NCBI RefSeq assembly: GCF_900102135.1
Contig: NZ_FMVJ01000010.1
Location: forward strand, 1 to 64,000
Length of the DNA stretch: 64,000 nucleotides
DNA from: Microvirga guangxiensis
Lineage (GTDB): Bacteria; Pseudomonadota; Alphaproteobacteria; Rhizobiales; Beijerinckiaceae
Direction of reading: 5' to 3'
The position numbers were made by a program, and so were the translations under genes. The notes under the pieces were generated by a model. The model ran no database searches and was not told the origin of the DNA. It saw nothing but the letters and a program-made list of their open reading frames with translations. Within the stretch, counting starts at the first letter, position 1. Each line of letters starts with the position of its first letter. Positions 28,228 through 37,267 of this stretch are shown piece by piece.

Positions 28228-29298
28228 CTAAAGCTTCGTGCGAAATGCGCTATAAAGCTCGTCCAGTTGCTGTGCGACGAAATCCGCAAAACCAGGGTCA
28301 GCCTTTGTATCGAAGAGGATCTCAACTCCTCGACTAGAGCGTGTCACAGTCGCAGTGGCAGGCCCCCATTCGCTTCTCCACGTCTTCCGCTGAACCTTCT
28401 CGGACTTTGGCGGAAGTCCGGATGCTGCATTGAGCACGCGGATGAAGCGCTCGTCACTGTTGATTGAGGCAAAGCCATCCTCAGCAATAGCTTTCTCAAC
28501 GCGCTTGGCCGCTGTTTTATCTTCAATGCACTTAGAGAGCTTGATCCACCGGTCTCTGCCTGCTTTCGGTGCTGGGCCGATCGCTTCGATGATAAGCTCT
28601 GGGACTCCTTTTGCGACGGAAATGAGTTTCGACAGTTCTGTCTTGTCGGTTGAAAGAGCCTGCATAATCACACTGCGATCAAAGCCCCGAGCTTCTATTC
28701 GCGCTGCAAAAAGCGCTCGTTCAATGTAACTGAGGTCTTGTCTCTCTGAATTCTCAACGCCCTGCGCGACGATCAGATCTTCGTCCGAGAGGTCGCGGAC
28801 AAACGCTTTGACTTTACGACCTAGTGCAGCGACTGCCTTAAGCCGGCGGTGTCCGTACGCAATCTGATAGTAGCCGCTTCTTGACGGATGAGGGCGAACC
28901 AGGATCGGGACCTCTTGCCCCTTCTCCTCAATCGACTGCATTAGGCTGCCGATTTCGAGGTTCTCCAGAGAGCCCAAGCGATCGCGTATGATTGAGCCGT
29001 CAATAAGGGATGGGTCTAACTCCACGATTGTCAGCCCGGATGCCAGAGCCTTCTGAAGGGCTTTGGTTTCCTCTTCGATCTGCCCGAGGGCAAAACCCAT
29101 CGACCGGACCGGGCCGGCGGGTACCCGATCTTGTCTAAGGTTCGGTGCTGTAGGCTTCGTAATCGTATCAGGGCTAACTTCAGTGACTGGTAATTTTATG
29201 TGTGATCTCTCAGGAGCGGGCGGAGCAGGTTCAAGTGCTGCTTTCTCTCCCGCTGATGGAATCGAGTATAGGTCCTTAATACGGTCGCGCCGGCTCAT
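28228..29298 (-). CDS. repB: Plasmid partitioning protein RepB (ParB family)
   Basis: 356 residues from ATG 29298 (MSRRDRIKDLYSIPSA). The ParB/RepB core is clear: IGSLMQSIEEKGQEVPILVR, YYQIAYGHRRLKAVAALGRK (the CTPase motif region), LIVAQGVENSERQDLSYIER, followed by a helix-turn-helix (SVIMQALSTDKTELSKLISV). RepB loads at parS and works with RepA to segregate the plasmid. Its start codon overlaps the repA stop (TAATG) with GGGGAGGG just before, so translation is coupled. Confidence 0.95.
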   Translation of the reverse strand: MSRRDRIKDLYSIPSAGEKAALEPAPPAPERSHIKLPVTEVSPDTITKPTAPNLRQDRVPAGPVRSMGFALGQIEEETKALQKALASGLTIVELDPSLIDGSIIRDRLGSLENLEIGSLMQSIEEKGQEVPILVRPHPSRSGYYQIAYGHRRLKAVAALGRKVKAFVRDLSDEDLIVAQGVENSERQDLSYIERALFAARIEARGFDRSVIMQALSTDKTELSKLISVAKGVPELIIEAIGPAPKAGRDRWIKLSKCIEDKTAAKRVEKAIAEDGFASINSDERFIRVLNAASGLPPKSEKVQRKTWRSEWGPATATVTRSSRGVEILFDTKADPGFADFVAQQLDELYSAFRTKL

Positions 29299-30509
29299 TA
29301 TGCCCTCCCCCAAGCTTTGTGTACGAGGCTGAGAATTTCACGATTAACCGCATCAAGGCTCTCGATGGCTCGATCAAAAGTTGCCCTGGAGACGGCTCCA
29401 CGCTCAAGCTCATAAAGGCTTTGCTTCGTTAGTCCCGCATCCGCAATTGCGGTCGACTTCCATACGCTCGCAGCGAGAACGTCATCGCCGAACAATCCGC
29501 GAAGTAGCGCGACGATCTGCGACTGCGGTCCGTCATGGGGCTCGTGCCGCGTGATGACATAGCGGACAAAATCGTGCTGCATGTTCCCGCCAGCACGGCG
29601 CAGAACAGCAAGCAGATCAGCGGCCATTAAGAGGAACTGTGACATCGAGGCGATATCGACCATCTGAGGGTGGATAGTGATGAGCAAGGAGGTCGCTGCC
29701 AGCAGCGCACCGAGCGTTAGGTAGCCAAGTTGTGGCGGGCAGTCGATTACGACGATGTCGTAGCGGTCCTCAATATCGCCAAGGGCGTCTGCGATTCGGC
29801 GATAGAAGTAACGCCCCTCCCCTCCCCCGCTATTAATCGCCTGCGGAGTCTCATGTTCGAACTCCATGAGTTCAAGGTTGCCGGGAACGAGATCAATCCC
29901 GTCGAAATACGTTGAACGGACGATTTCGGAGAGCGGGCGCCGTTCGTCGTCGTACCGAATGGCACCATAGAGCGTATCGTTTGGTTCAAGATCAAATTCG
30001 GGCTGGATCCCGAACATCGAGGTCAGAGACGCTTGAGGATCGAGGTCGACAGCTAGAACGCGATACCCCTGCAACGCGAGATACTGGGCCAAGTACAGCG
30101 TAGTTGTTGTTTTAGCAGATCCACCTTTGAAGTTTGTGACTGCAATTGCTTGCAGCTTTTCTCCTGACCGTCGGTGAGGAAGATAAAGATGGGCGTCCTT
30201 TGGCTTCGCCTCAGCCAGGTAGCGGCGAAGCTCATTAATCTGCTGGAGGGTATAGGACCTGCGGCCGCTCGGTGTGGTCTCGGGCTTGGGTCCGGCACCT
30301 TCTAGGGAGAGTTGGCGAAGGTAGCTATCACTTACACCAATCAGCTTTGCCGCCTCCCCAGAAGTGAAGGTCCGGAGTTCCTTTGTTGCTTCAGGCGGAA
30401 ACAGCCGTTCACGGAGTTGCAGGAGTTGATTGGATAACAGTTTCGCATGAGCAGAGATTCTGTCGTCCGTCGTAAAAAGCTCTTCAAGACGAGTTGCCTG
30501 CGCTGTCAC
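29298..30509 (-). CDS. repA: Plasmid partitioning ATPase RepA (ParA family)
   Basis: 403 residues starting at GTG 30509 with AGGAG five to nine bases upstream. A MerR-like helix-turn-helix (about 47-95: FTSGEAAKLIGVSDSYLRQL) precedes the ParA ATPase: deviant Walker A FKGGSAKTTTT (127-137), VLAVDLDPQASLTSMFG and DIVVIDCPPQLGYLTLGALL. RepA drives partition and, in known systems, represses the repABC promoter, enhanced by RepB. A perfect 12-bp inverted repeat directly upstream is the likely operator. First gene of the operon. Confidence 0.96.
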   Translation of the reverse strand: MTAQATRLEELFTTDDRISAHAKLLSNQLLQLRERLFPPEATKELRTFTSGEAAKLIGVSDSYLRQLSLEGAGPKPETTPSGRRSYTLQQINELRRYLAEAKPKDAHLYLPHRRSGEKLQAIAVTNFKGGSAKTTTTLYLAQYLALQGYRVLAVDLDPQASLTSMFGIQPEFDLEPNDTLYGAIRYDDERRPLSEIVRSTYFDGIDLVPGNLELMEFEHETPQAINSGGGEGRYFYRRIADALGDIEDRYDIVVIDCPPQLGYLTLGALLAATSLLITIHPQMVDIASMSQFLLMAADLLAVLRRAGGNMQHDFVRYVITRHEPHDGPQSQIVALLRGLFGDDVLAASVWKSTAIADAGLTKQSLYELERGAVSRATFDRAIESLDAVNREILSLVHKAWGRA

Positions 30510-30519
30510 AGTAGGATCT

Positions 30520-30564
30520 CCTAAAACGGTTCAGCTTGCTCTTTTGGACTAAAACCGTTTTAGG
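30520..30564. promoter_or_regulatory. RepA operator: 12-bp inverted repeat
   Basis: CCTAAAACGGTT (30520-30531) and AACCGTTTTAGG (30553-30564), a perfect inverted repeat with a 21-base spacer, starting 10 bases upstream of the repA GTG. Its position over the promoter/leader and symmetry fit autorepression by RepA. Confidence 0.75.
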
Positions 30565-30825
30565 CCGCAATATCTTTCTAGCAGGTTAATAACGATTAAC
30601 CTAAGCCTGTTGCTGTGCTGCACATGAACCGCTTTCACAGATCGAAATAGGATGCTGCCGCTAACAGCGTCCAATTTAGGAGCGGCCAACCTTATCCTTC
30701 TCCTTCCACGTCCAAGGGGAATGCATTCACCAGGTCCTCGTGGACGGTTAGATGGGGATCTCTCCATAGTTCGGTGTTGGCGGCGGGTCGATTGTTTCCT
30801 TTAATTGTCGTCGAGCGTATGGAGA

Positions 30826-30841
30826 GTTGGCGGCCGCCAAC
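30826..30841. promoter_or_regulatory. parS: parS site 1
   Basis: GTTGGCGGCCGCCAAC, a perfect 16-bp palindrome matching the repABC centromere consensus GTTNNCNGCNGNNAAC. It lies 317 bases upstream of repA. Binding site for RepB. Confidence 0.88.
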
Positions 30842-32193
30842 TTGTTGGACATTGCAACTCTCCAGGGTGTCTTGATGAGAACTAGAGGTCATAGAACATA
30901 ACTCACGGTCATCAGACTACACAGTGTGCTTCTGAAAGGTGGCTTAGCAGCGTGCGGCACTAGACGTTTCTTTGACGCCACTTGACTACCAACCTAGGAT
31001 GTCACCGGTGTGGGAGTAGCACTGAAATGCCATCACCAAGCTAGTCCCGCAGCTCATTCTCAAGGCCCCAGGCTGAGCAACCAATGTGTCCGCAGCCAAC
31101 TTGCTCGAGAGCTGGCACCCTACTCCGCATATGATGCCACCTCGCCCCTGCAGTCATACCCCTTTCCTTGGCTCGCTCAATGATGAACCTTCGGCGCTTT
31201 GAAATAATCTAGCCGCCTTTAGGTTCGAACACTTATCCGGTCTAGGATCTCTATGATTGCTTTAGGCGCCTCTGCCTGCACCGCATAAGATTACACTTGC
31301 CCGCTGCTCGCTTAGGAGTTGAGAGCCCTCGACCGGCGGATACTCTGAAGGAAAGAGTGGTCGATCTGGGTATTAGATACTGACCATACGATGCGGTTCT
31401 GCACCAGATTGAGTTGACGCCTGCCATCAGGCAGTTAATCGTTGCAAGGTTGCAGCCCAGCACGAGGAAGTCTGTCTCGCCCCGGCGCTTCACCTCTGGC
31501 GGCCTGGTAGTTATCAGACAGTCTCTTTTTGGCGCCTTCGTTGCTTCTCACGAGTAAATCAGTTGGCACCTAGACGGGGCTGGGAGTTGAGAACCCATCC
31601 TGGAGTCCAGCGTCTGAAGAGCCGCTCGACCCGTGGCAAGGAGGATCATTTTCAGCGCTCCATCAACGTCATGCAGGGCGTCAGATCGACATGAGCACAG
31701 ATCTACCTAGAACAGCTTTGGTATGTCGGGTGAGGACTGAGCACTTTTCGACTATGACGCTGCGATTGTAACGCGGTCAGGAGATCAGATGGCGTTGCGG
31801 AGGTCACCCCACCTGAGGGCATCCATAGAACACCTGGGTTCTGCGTACGATTTAGTTTGCCATCACGACTCTGTTGTTCCCCGAAAAGATCGAAGTATAG
31901 GAGCCGCGATTCACTTGGACGTGGATCATGAGATTCTGCGTCGGCCTTCAGCTGGCAGGCTTCCCAGAAGATTGAGTGAAACCAGGTACATTCATCAGCC
32001 GGGACAAAGACGTGGACCTGGTTCATATTCGAGAGAGATACGCTGCGCTGCGGTATTGACACAACCTGCGTAGTTACCAAAGAGCGACAGCAACCGGTGA
32101 ATTTTGATATGGCAGCGGTGGTACAAAATTGTCAGAGGTTGCTGCGGTGAAACGGGAGTTGTCACGGACCACCCGTTTTCGCGCCGCGTAGAA

Positions 32194-32209
32194 GTTGGCG
32201 GCCGCCAAC
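32194..32209. promoter_or_regulatory. parS: parS site 2
   Basis: Second exact copy of GTTGGCGGCCGCCAAC, 1.37 kb from site 1, in gene-free DNA. Confidence 0.88.
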
Positions 32210-32517
32210 CGCCCATTAGATCGGAAGAGAAATAAACGGCTCAGGCCTAACCAAGCGTCCTGCGTTGCACGATACCTAGTTGGCAGAGCGGTTAGCTCAT
32301 ACTTGGTCGGGGGGATGCCATCTCGTAGTAAAAGACGGCTGCTCACTCTTTGAAAGAAGTTCACGAATTAAGTTTTGGCTATCTAAGTCATAGGGAAAGG
32401 CCAGACCTAGGCCGCACACTCGAATAGTCGCCCCGAGCCGCCTTTGAATCACTCGGTAGTCCGCCGATTATCAGCACATGACACTCAGAGAAGCTGCTTC
32501 AGGGGCGTTCTGCAAGA

Positions 32518-32533
32518 GTTGGCGGCCGCCAAC
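32518..32533. promoter_or_regulatory. parS: parS site 3
   Basis: Third exact copy of GTTGGCGGCCGCCAAC, 324 bases from site 2. All three copies also share the variable positions, which points to binding by one RepB. Confidence 0.88.
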
Positions 32534-32883
32534 TCCACCGACGTCAGCTTCCGGATCTGCTCGCTGCTTCTACAAGACTTCTCTCCATGAGCGCACGCCA
32601 AAGCTCACGGAGCGGCGGTGGAGCTGGCGCTCCGCATGACTGCTGACGTGTCACCAGCTAAATGGTGAAAGCATCTTCGGCACACCCCGAAGTGCTATGG
32701 CATTGTTCTCGCTGCTTGATGTTTGGAACTCCAATTTTTCGACATGACGCTTCGGAGCAGGGGAGGAGCCAAGCCTTTCTTAGCGAACGAGCAAGGTTGG
32801 CGCAGAAAACGAACCACTCACAATCGGCGCCTCCGCTATCGCATCATGTTAGACCCTCCCTCGGATCAAGACGTTGGCTTGCA

Positions 32884-33876
32884 CTACTTCTTAGAGTGCT
32901 GGACCTCTCCGTGGAGAGACGCCGGCAGAACCAACCCTGCTTCGCGAGCCCGGTCGAGCTGTTTCTTCACGGATGAGGCCGACCAGGTGAGGCCGCCCCG
33001 CGGCGTACGCTCCCGCATGCGCTCAAGTTGCGCTCCAATCTCTCGGAGCGAGAGGCCTGAGTCTGCCATAGCAATGCCCGCGATCAGTATCATGAGCCGG
33101 TCTTCTGGGTTCTTGCGTGGGGCAGGCCTGAGGAGGACAGAGTCTGCCATATGCTGCGACACCAGCTTGCCCACGGCACGCCGCAGGCGGGCCACAGTCC
33201 ACGATTGCCCACTGTTCGCCAGCACGCGGACTACATCCTCCCAGGGCTGATGTGGCCGCATACGACGCACCGTTGGCATCCATCGATCCGCGCCAGCGAT
33301 CAACTCGTTGAGATAGACCTTCTCCCGAGCAAGGGTGATCTTCCGGATGGCGTCTGGCCGGCGCTCGCGCATCCCTGGATTCCCTGGCTTCCGGCCTCTG
33401 GCTTTAGCTGCCTTGATCCCCGCCCGCGTACGTTCTGAGATAAGCGACCGCTCGAGTTGGGCCACCGCGCCAAGCACATGCAATGAAAATATTCCTTGCG
33501 GCGTCGAGGTATCGATAGGATCGCGCAAGGAACGGAAGTGAGCCTTCTTGGCTTCAAGCGTTTCGATCACCTCCAAGAGGTGGCTCACCGAGCGCGCAAG
33601 ACGGTCGAGGCGGACAACGACAAGGACCTCGCCCGGCTTGATATCGCGGACAATCCGCGCCAGTACCGGCCGGGCGCGGCTTGCGCCGGAGCCATGTTCC
33701 TGATGGATCTCAGCACACCCGGCCGCGCGTAACTCGTCGAGCTGCGCATCGTGCGCCTGATCCTCCGTCGATATGCGGGCATAGCCAATGAGCCGATTTT
33801 TCGAGAGGGGAGGGGCCATCAATCGGATTCCGAAGCCTGTTGCAGCCACTTGTACACTTTCGTTCACTGCGAGCAA
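32884..33876 (-). CDS. Serine recombinase (resolvase/invertase family)
   Basis: 330 residues. The catalytic domain begins LIGYARISTEDQAHDAQLDE with the nucleophile Ser36, followed by GEVLVVVRLDRLARSVSHLL, the Arg-containing motif LDRLARS and AVAQLERSLISERTRAGIKA, all intact. The C-terminal part (about 190-330) is longer than in small resolvases and ends with a helix-turn-helix-like LSLREIGAQLERM and SASSVKKQLDRAREAG. It could resolve plasmid multimers or drive an inversion. ATG at residue 20 is an alternative start. It borders the parS region on one side and decayed DNA on the other. Confidence 0.88.
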   Translation of the reverse strand: MLAVNESVQVAATGFGIRLMAPPLSKNRLIGYARISTEDQAHDAQLDELRAAGCAEIHQEHGSGASRARPVLARIVRDIKPGEVLVVVRLDRLARSVSHLLEVIETLEAKKAHFRSLRDPIDTSTPQGIFSLHVLGAVAQLERSLISERTRAGIKAAKARGRKPGNPGMRERRPDAIRKITLAREKVYLNELIAGADRWMPTVRRMRPHQPWEDVVRVLANSGQSWTVARLRRAVGKLVSQHMADSVLLRPAPRKNPEDRLMILIAGIAMADSGLSLREIGAQLERMRERTPRGGLTWSASSVKKQLDRAREAGLVLPASLHGEVQHSKK

Positions 33877-34232
33877 CTGATCGTTTGAAGACGTCTTTTA
33901 GGCAATTCTGTTAACCAGAGGGAGAGAGGAGGGCTTTCCTAAGCTCTTCGAAACTGGCTTAAAACAAGGACTTCTCGAGCCATTTTGCGGCTTCGTTGGA
34001 TCCTGAACCGTCCGCGGACGCGCCGTCGATAGCACAACACTCGACTGTTGCGCATGCTGCTTTGCAGAGAGCCGAATGGCTCCGTCTCCCATCGTATTCA
34101 ACCCTGACTTTACTTCTCTTGGCTAACCAATAGTATGCTGCATCAATGGCTTAGTCTGAAGACGCAAGCTCGGCTTTCGCAAGCAGGGCAGGGATGTTCG
34201 GTGAAGAGCAACTGACGCCCCGTACTTCTGCC
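33877..34232. other. Spacer upstream of the recombinase
   Basis: About 355 bases with no supported gene. It must contain the recombinase promoter and possibly its recombination site, but no clear dyad was identified. Confidence 0.4.
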
Positions 34233-34347
34233 ATGTCGGATCTGCTGAGGGAGACCGTCGTGGCTCTCATAGAGACAGTCACGATTGTCATCCGGTGCTT
34301 CGATGCAAGGCTGGAGACGTCTGGCTTGGCCGCCAGTGCCAGTCAGC
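34233..34347 (+). pseudogene. RHE_PE00001/DUF1612 N-terminal remnant
   Basis: Encodes LRETVVALIETVTIVIRCFD and ARLETSGLAASASQ, aligning with the N-terminus of the intact DUF1612 protein at 23748-24884 (WEEIVGRMELLTISILRFDA, RLEASGLSAGWQSR). Homology ends after about 35 residues. It is on the opposite strand from the intact gene. Confidence 0.6.
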
Positions 34348-34535
34348 CTCACAAGATCATTTGGTCTCGCGACAGAGCGAGTGCATGGCTCCTTTGGCGC
34401 CAAACTCATGAACGTGGAAACAATCCTAGTCCCGGCCATGTTCGGCAACCGCATCTCCACCCTAGTACGCCACCCTGCTGGCCCTACATAGCTGCCCTGG
34501 GCTGGCTCTGGCCCGCACCTCACATAGAGTTCTCA

Positions 34536-36215
34536 ATGTCATTCCAGGACACTGCGCGAACGGGTGGGCGAACATCCTCGTTGGCGCCATTCCGGCATCG
34601 CATCTTTCTGGCTGTCTGGATTGCCAGCCTCGCCTCTAACTTCGGCGGACTGATCCAGTCGGTGGGAGCGGCCTGGCTAATGACCTCCATCGGTGCATCG
34701 GCTGATCTCATTGCCCTAGTGCAAGCCTCAACGACGCTGCCGATCATGCTGTTCTCGCTCATGGCCGGTGCCATCGCCGACAACTTCGACAGGCGCAAGC
34801 TCATGCTCACCTCGCAGCTCTTCCTGCTGGCGGTGTCGGTCGCCTTGACCTTATGCACCTATGTCGGAGTGTTGACACCTTGGCTCCTGCTGGCCTTCAC
34901 CTTCCTGGTCGGCTGCGGCACCGCCTTCAATGGCCCCGCCTGGCAGTCGCTGGTAGGCGAGATGGTCCCCCGCAGCGATTTGCCAGCAGCGATCGCTCTC
35001 AACAGCATGGGCTTCAACATCGCTCGCAGCGTCGGCCCTGCGCTCGGCGGCATCATCGTCGCAACGATCGGTGCCTTCGCAGCCTTTGCGGTCAATGCGT
35101 TCAGCTATATTGGGCTGATTGCCGTTCTGGCCCGCTGGCAGCCTGCCAAGCCACCTAGAGTGTTGCCACCCGAGACCCTCGGGGCCGCTATGGCGGCCGG
35201 GATCCGGTATGTTGCCATGTCTCCCAATCTCAGCGTGGTACTCCTGCGAGGTGCGATGTTCGGCGTCGCGGCTATCGCAGTGCAGGCCCTGATGCCGCTC
35301 ATTGCCCGAGATCTGATCAAAGGAGGGCCACTCACTTATGGCCTCCTCCTTGGTGCCTTCGGCATCGGAGCGGTTGGTGGGGCTCTTCTCAGCACTCGTC
35401 TGAGGCAGGCCCTGTCGCTTGAGGCTCTCGTGCGTATTGCCTTCCTCAGCTTTGCCTTGTGCGCAACTGTTGGGGGACTAAGCCCCTTCGCGTTTCTGAC
35501 AATCATTGCGATGGCTCTGGGTGGGGCGAGTTGGGTGCTCGCGCTCTCGAGCTTCAACGCCACCGTGCAGCTGTCCTCGCCGCGTTGGGTAGTCGGCCGC
35601 GCTCTCGCGCTCTACCAGATGGCGACCTTCGGCGGCATGGCCTTCGGCAGCTGGATTTGGGGTGTGGCGGCCGAGCACTACGGAACGGGGGATGCTCTTC
35701 TGATCGCGGCGGTGGTGCTGGTTACTGGAGCCGCCGTCGGTCTGTGGCTGCCTTTGCCCGAGTTGAAGACACTCAACCTCGATCCCTTGGACCGGTGGAG
35801 AGAGCCTGATCTTGCTGTCGACATTCTACCGCGCAGCGGCCCCATCGTGATCACGATCGAGTACCGGATCCGAGAGGAGAATGTGGTGGCCTTCCTCGCC
35901 GTGATGGCCGAGCGACAGCGGATCCGGCGGCGGGACGGCGCTCGCCATTGGACCCTGCTGCGGGATCTGGAGAACTCTGAGATCTGGGTCGAGCGATACC
36001 ATAACCCGACCTGGCTGGACTACGTGCGGCACAACCAGCGCATCACGCAGGCAGACGCTACCGTGGGCGAGCGGCTCAGGGAATTGCATCAGGGGCCGGA
36101 CAAGCCGCGGGTGCGACGCATGATCGAGCGCCAGACCGGTGGGCTAACCCCGGAACCTGGAGCTCAGACCCATGATTTGGCCGAGCCCCTGACGGATCCG
36201 ACCCGGTCATCCTAG
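34536..36215 (+). CDS. MFS transporter with C-terminal extension
   Basis: 559 residues from ATG 34536; the open frame extends upstream, but that part is the DUF1612 remnant. The 12-helix MFS core shows FRHRIFLAVWIASLASNFGG, the motif-A loop GAIADNFDRRKLML and LVGEMVPRSDLPAAIALNSM, characteristic of the MFS_3 (transmembrane secretion effector/EntS-like) family of exporters. After about residue 420 a soluble domain (ITIEYRIREENVVAFLAVMA; WTLLRDLENSEIWVERYHNP) resembles the antibiotic-biosynthesis-monooxygenase-like fold often attached in this family. Substrate unknown; siderophore or drug efflux is possible. Confidence 0.88.
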   Translation: MSFQDTARTGGRTSSLAPFRHRIFLAVWIASLASNFGGLIQSVGAAWLMTSIGASADLIALVQASTTLPIMLFSLMAGAIADNFDRRKLMLTSQLFLLAVSVALTLCTYVGVLTPWLLLAFTFLVGCGTAFNGPAWQSLVGEMVPRSDLPAAIALNSMGFNIARSVGPALGGIIVATIGAFAAFAVNAFSYIGLIAVLARWQPAKPPRVLPPETLGAAMAAGIRYVAMSPNLSVVLLRGAMFGVAAIAVQALMPLIARDLIKGGPLTYGLLLGAFGIGAVGGALLSTRLRQALSLEALVRIAFLSFALCATVGGLSPFAFLTIIAMALGGASWVLALSSFNATVQLSSPRWVVGRALALYQMATFGGMAFGSWIWGVAAEHYGTGDALLIAAVVLVTGAAVGLWLPLPELKTLNLDPLDRWREPDLAVDILPRSGPIVITIEYRIREENVVAFLAVMAERQRIRRRDGARHWTLLRDLENSEIWVERYHNPTWLDYVRHNQRITQADATVGERLRELHQGPDKPRVRRMIERQTGGLTPEPGAQTHDLAEPLTDPTRSS

Positions 36216-36357
36216 GATCATGTGACTGCACCTGCGAGCTGCCTAGCCGGAGTGAGTTTTCAATCGTATCCGTGGATGACCACTCTTGGCTAATGCGAGT
36301 ACGAGGCACAGGCCGGACATGGGCTAAGACGTGTGGTTGCAAAGTGACGCAAGAACG

Positions 36358-36444
36358 CAGTTCGGCATGCAAGTGGTGTCAGGTATGCTGACCAGCACTG
36401 GTTGAGAGGACCGACACCTTAGGGAGTTGCGCCATGCCGAACTG
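36358..36444. repeat. Nested inverted repeats, possible structured RNA
   Basis: Outer arms CAGTTCGGCATG (36358-36369) and CATGCCGAACTG (36433-36444) enclose inner arms GGTGTC and GACACC. The region could fold into one long hairpin with an internal loop. It lies 140 bases after the MFS gene in gene-poor DNA. It could equally be the paired ends of a tiny decayed element. Confidence 0.5.
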
Positions 36445-36645
36445 ACCGTGAGCTGGGACGAGGATGGGCCTGTGTTAAAGACGGCAGAAGTGGAGAGCCT
36501 GACATCCGATCGGTGCTGGAGTGCTCCGATTGGGCAGCTGACGGACGACGAGCGGCAGAGGATACCTTTTTCAGTAATCCACGTTAGGTTCCAGAACCTG
36601 ATGAAGGCGACCCCTTCCTAAGGGCATAGAGTTGCTGAGAGAGGC

Positions 36646-36695
36646 TCTGACTTTTAATCAGAGGGTCCTGGGTTCGAGTCCCAGCGCGCTCACCA
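36646..36695 (+). tRNA. tRNA-Lys(TTT) 3'-half fragment
   Basis: Complete anticodon arm (TCTGA CTTTTAA TCAGA, anticodon TTT), variable loop, T arm (CTGGG TTCGAGT CCCAG), acceptor 3' strand CGCGCTC, discriminator A and encoded CCA. The matching acceptor 5' strand (GAGCGCG) and D arm are absent upstream, so it is a fragment, not a working tRNA. 3'-half copies of this type are left at attachment sites of tyrosine-integrase elements. Confidence 0.75.
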
Positions 36696-36791
36696 TATTT
36701 CTCAATGACTTACCGGCGCATTGAGATCGGATCAGAAGGTTTGCACAATCCGCCGTGCGCACCCCGTGCGCACTAATGGGTGCTTTTTTAC

Positions 36792-36840
36792 TCGTCCTCT
36801 CACGGCGAAAACAGGGGTTCGAGTCCCCTAGGGAGCGCCA
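36792..36840 (+). tRNA. tRNA-Glu(CTC) 3'-half fragment
   Basis: Anticodon arm (TCGTC CTCTCAC GGCGA, anticodon CTC), T arm (AGGGG TTCGAGT CCCCT), acceptor strand AGGGAGC, G and CCA. The 5' half is missing. It lies 96 bases after the tRNA-Lys fragment, with GTGCGCACCCCGTGCGCAC between them, the kind of repeat found around integrase attachment sites. Confidence 0.75.
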
Positions 36841-37267
36841 AAGGTTTCAAGGGCTTAGCTGGCAAGCCCAGCAGGTCTGAGCATATTTCTCCAAAATCTC
36901 TCCAAAAGAGCTATGCATCCGAGACCCACGCTGCAGAGCCCGAATTTGCTCGGCGCGCGGTGGTCAACGCTTCGTGTTCAGGCCGTGAGTGATCGTCACG
37001 CGATCGAGCTTTGGCTCCGGCCGAGCTTCTGCGCCGCTCTCTAGACAGCTATTCAGCACCATGATCTCTCGGTGCTAGATTCAGGCCATGGCGAGCCTAT
37101 CGCGAGCCGCATTGCAGGCCAGGGCGTGCAGTTCGATCTCATGCGCTAAGACTAAATGGCGTCTGAAACCGGCCGCTCGGGGCATGCAGCTCGGGCATTC
37201 TCCCGGCTCTCCCGCACTTCGGCGGTGAAGCATCAACGCCATGCAGTGGCGCAAGGCATTTCCGGGT
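36841..37267. other. Spacer, possible attachment-site flank
   Basis: About 430 bases. It begins with short A/T-rich runs (TTTCTCCAAAATCTCTCCAA) typical beside attP sites, but no integrase or other gene follows. Confidence 0.45.

Larger units (their letters stand above)
30565..32883. other. Centromere region without genes
   Basis: 2.3 kb between repA and the recombinase. No protein gene is supported; the composition is less GC-rich and every long frame lacks codon bias. It holds three exact parS palindromes (listed separately) and is best read as the partition locus plus decayed DNA. Confidence 0.6.

Noticed and set aside
34194..34535. N-terminal extension of the MFS transporter
   Set aside because: The upstream in-frame sequence is a fragment of the DUF1612 gene followed by low-quality sequence, and the MFS family starts at the MSFQDTARTGG methionine or just after.
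36427..36621. A 64-codon frame (MRHAELTVSWDEDGP)
   Set aside because: It would start with TTG inside the nested inverted repeat, directly after AGGGAG with no spacing, and has no recognisable family.
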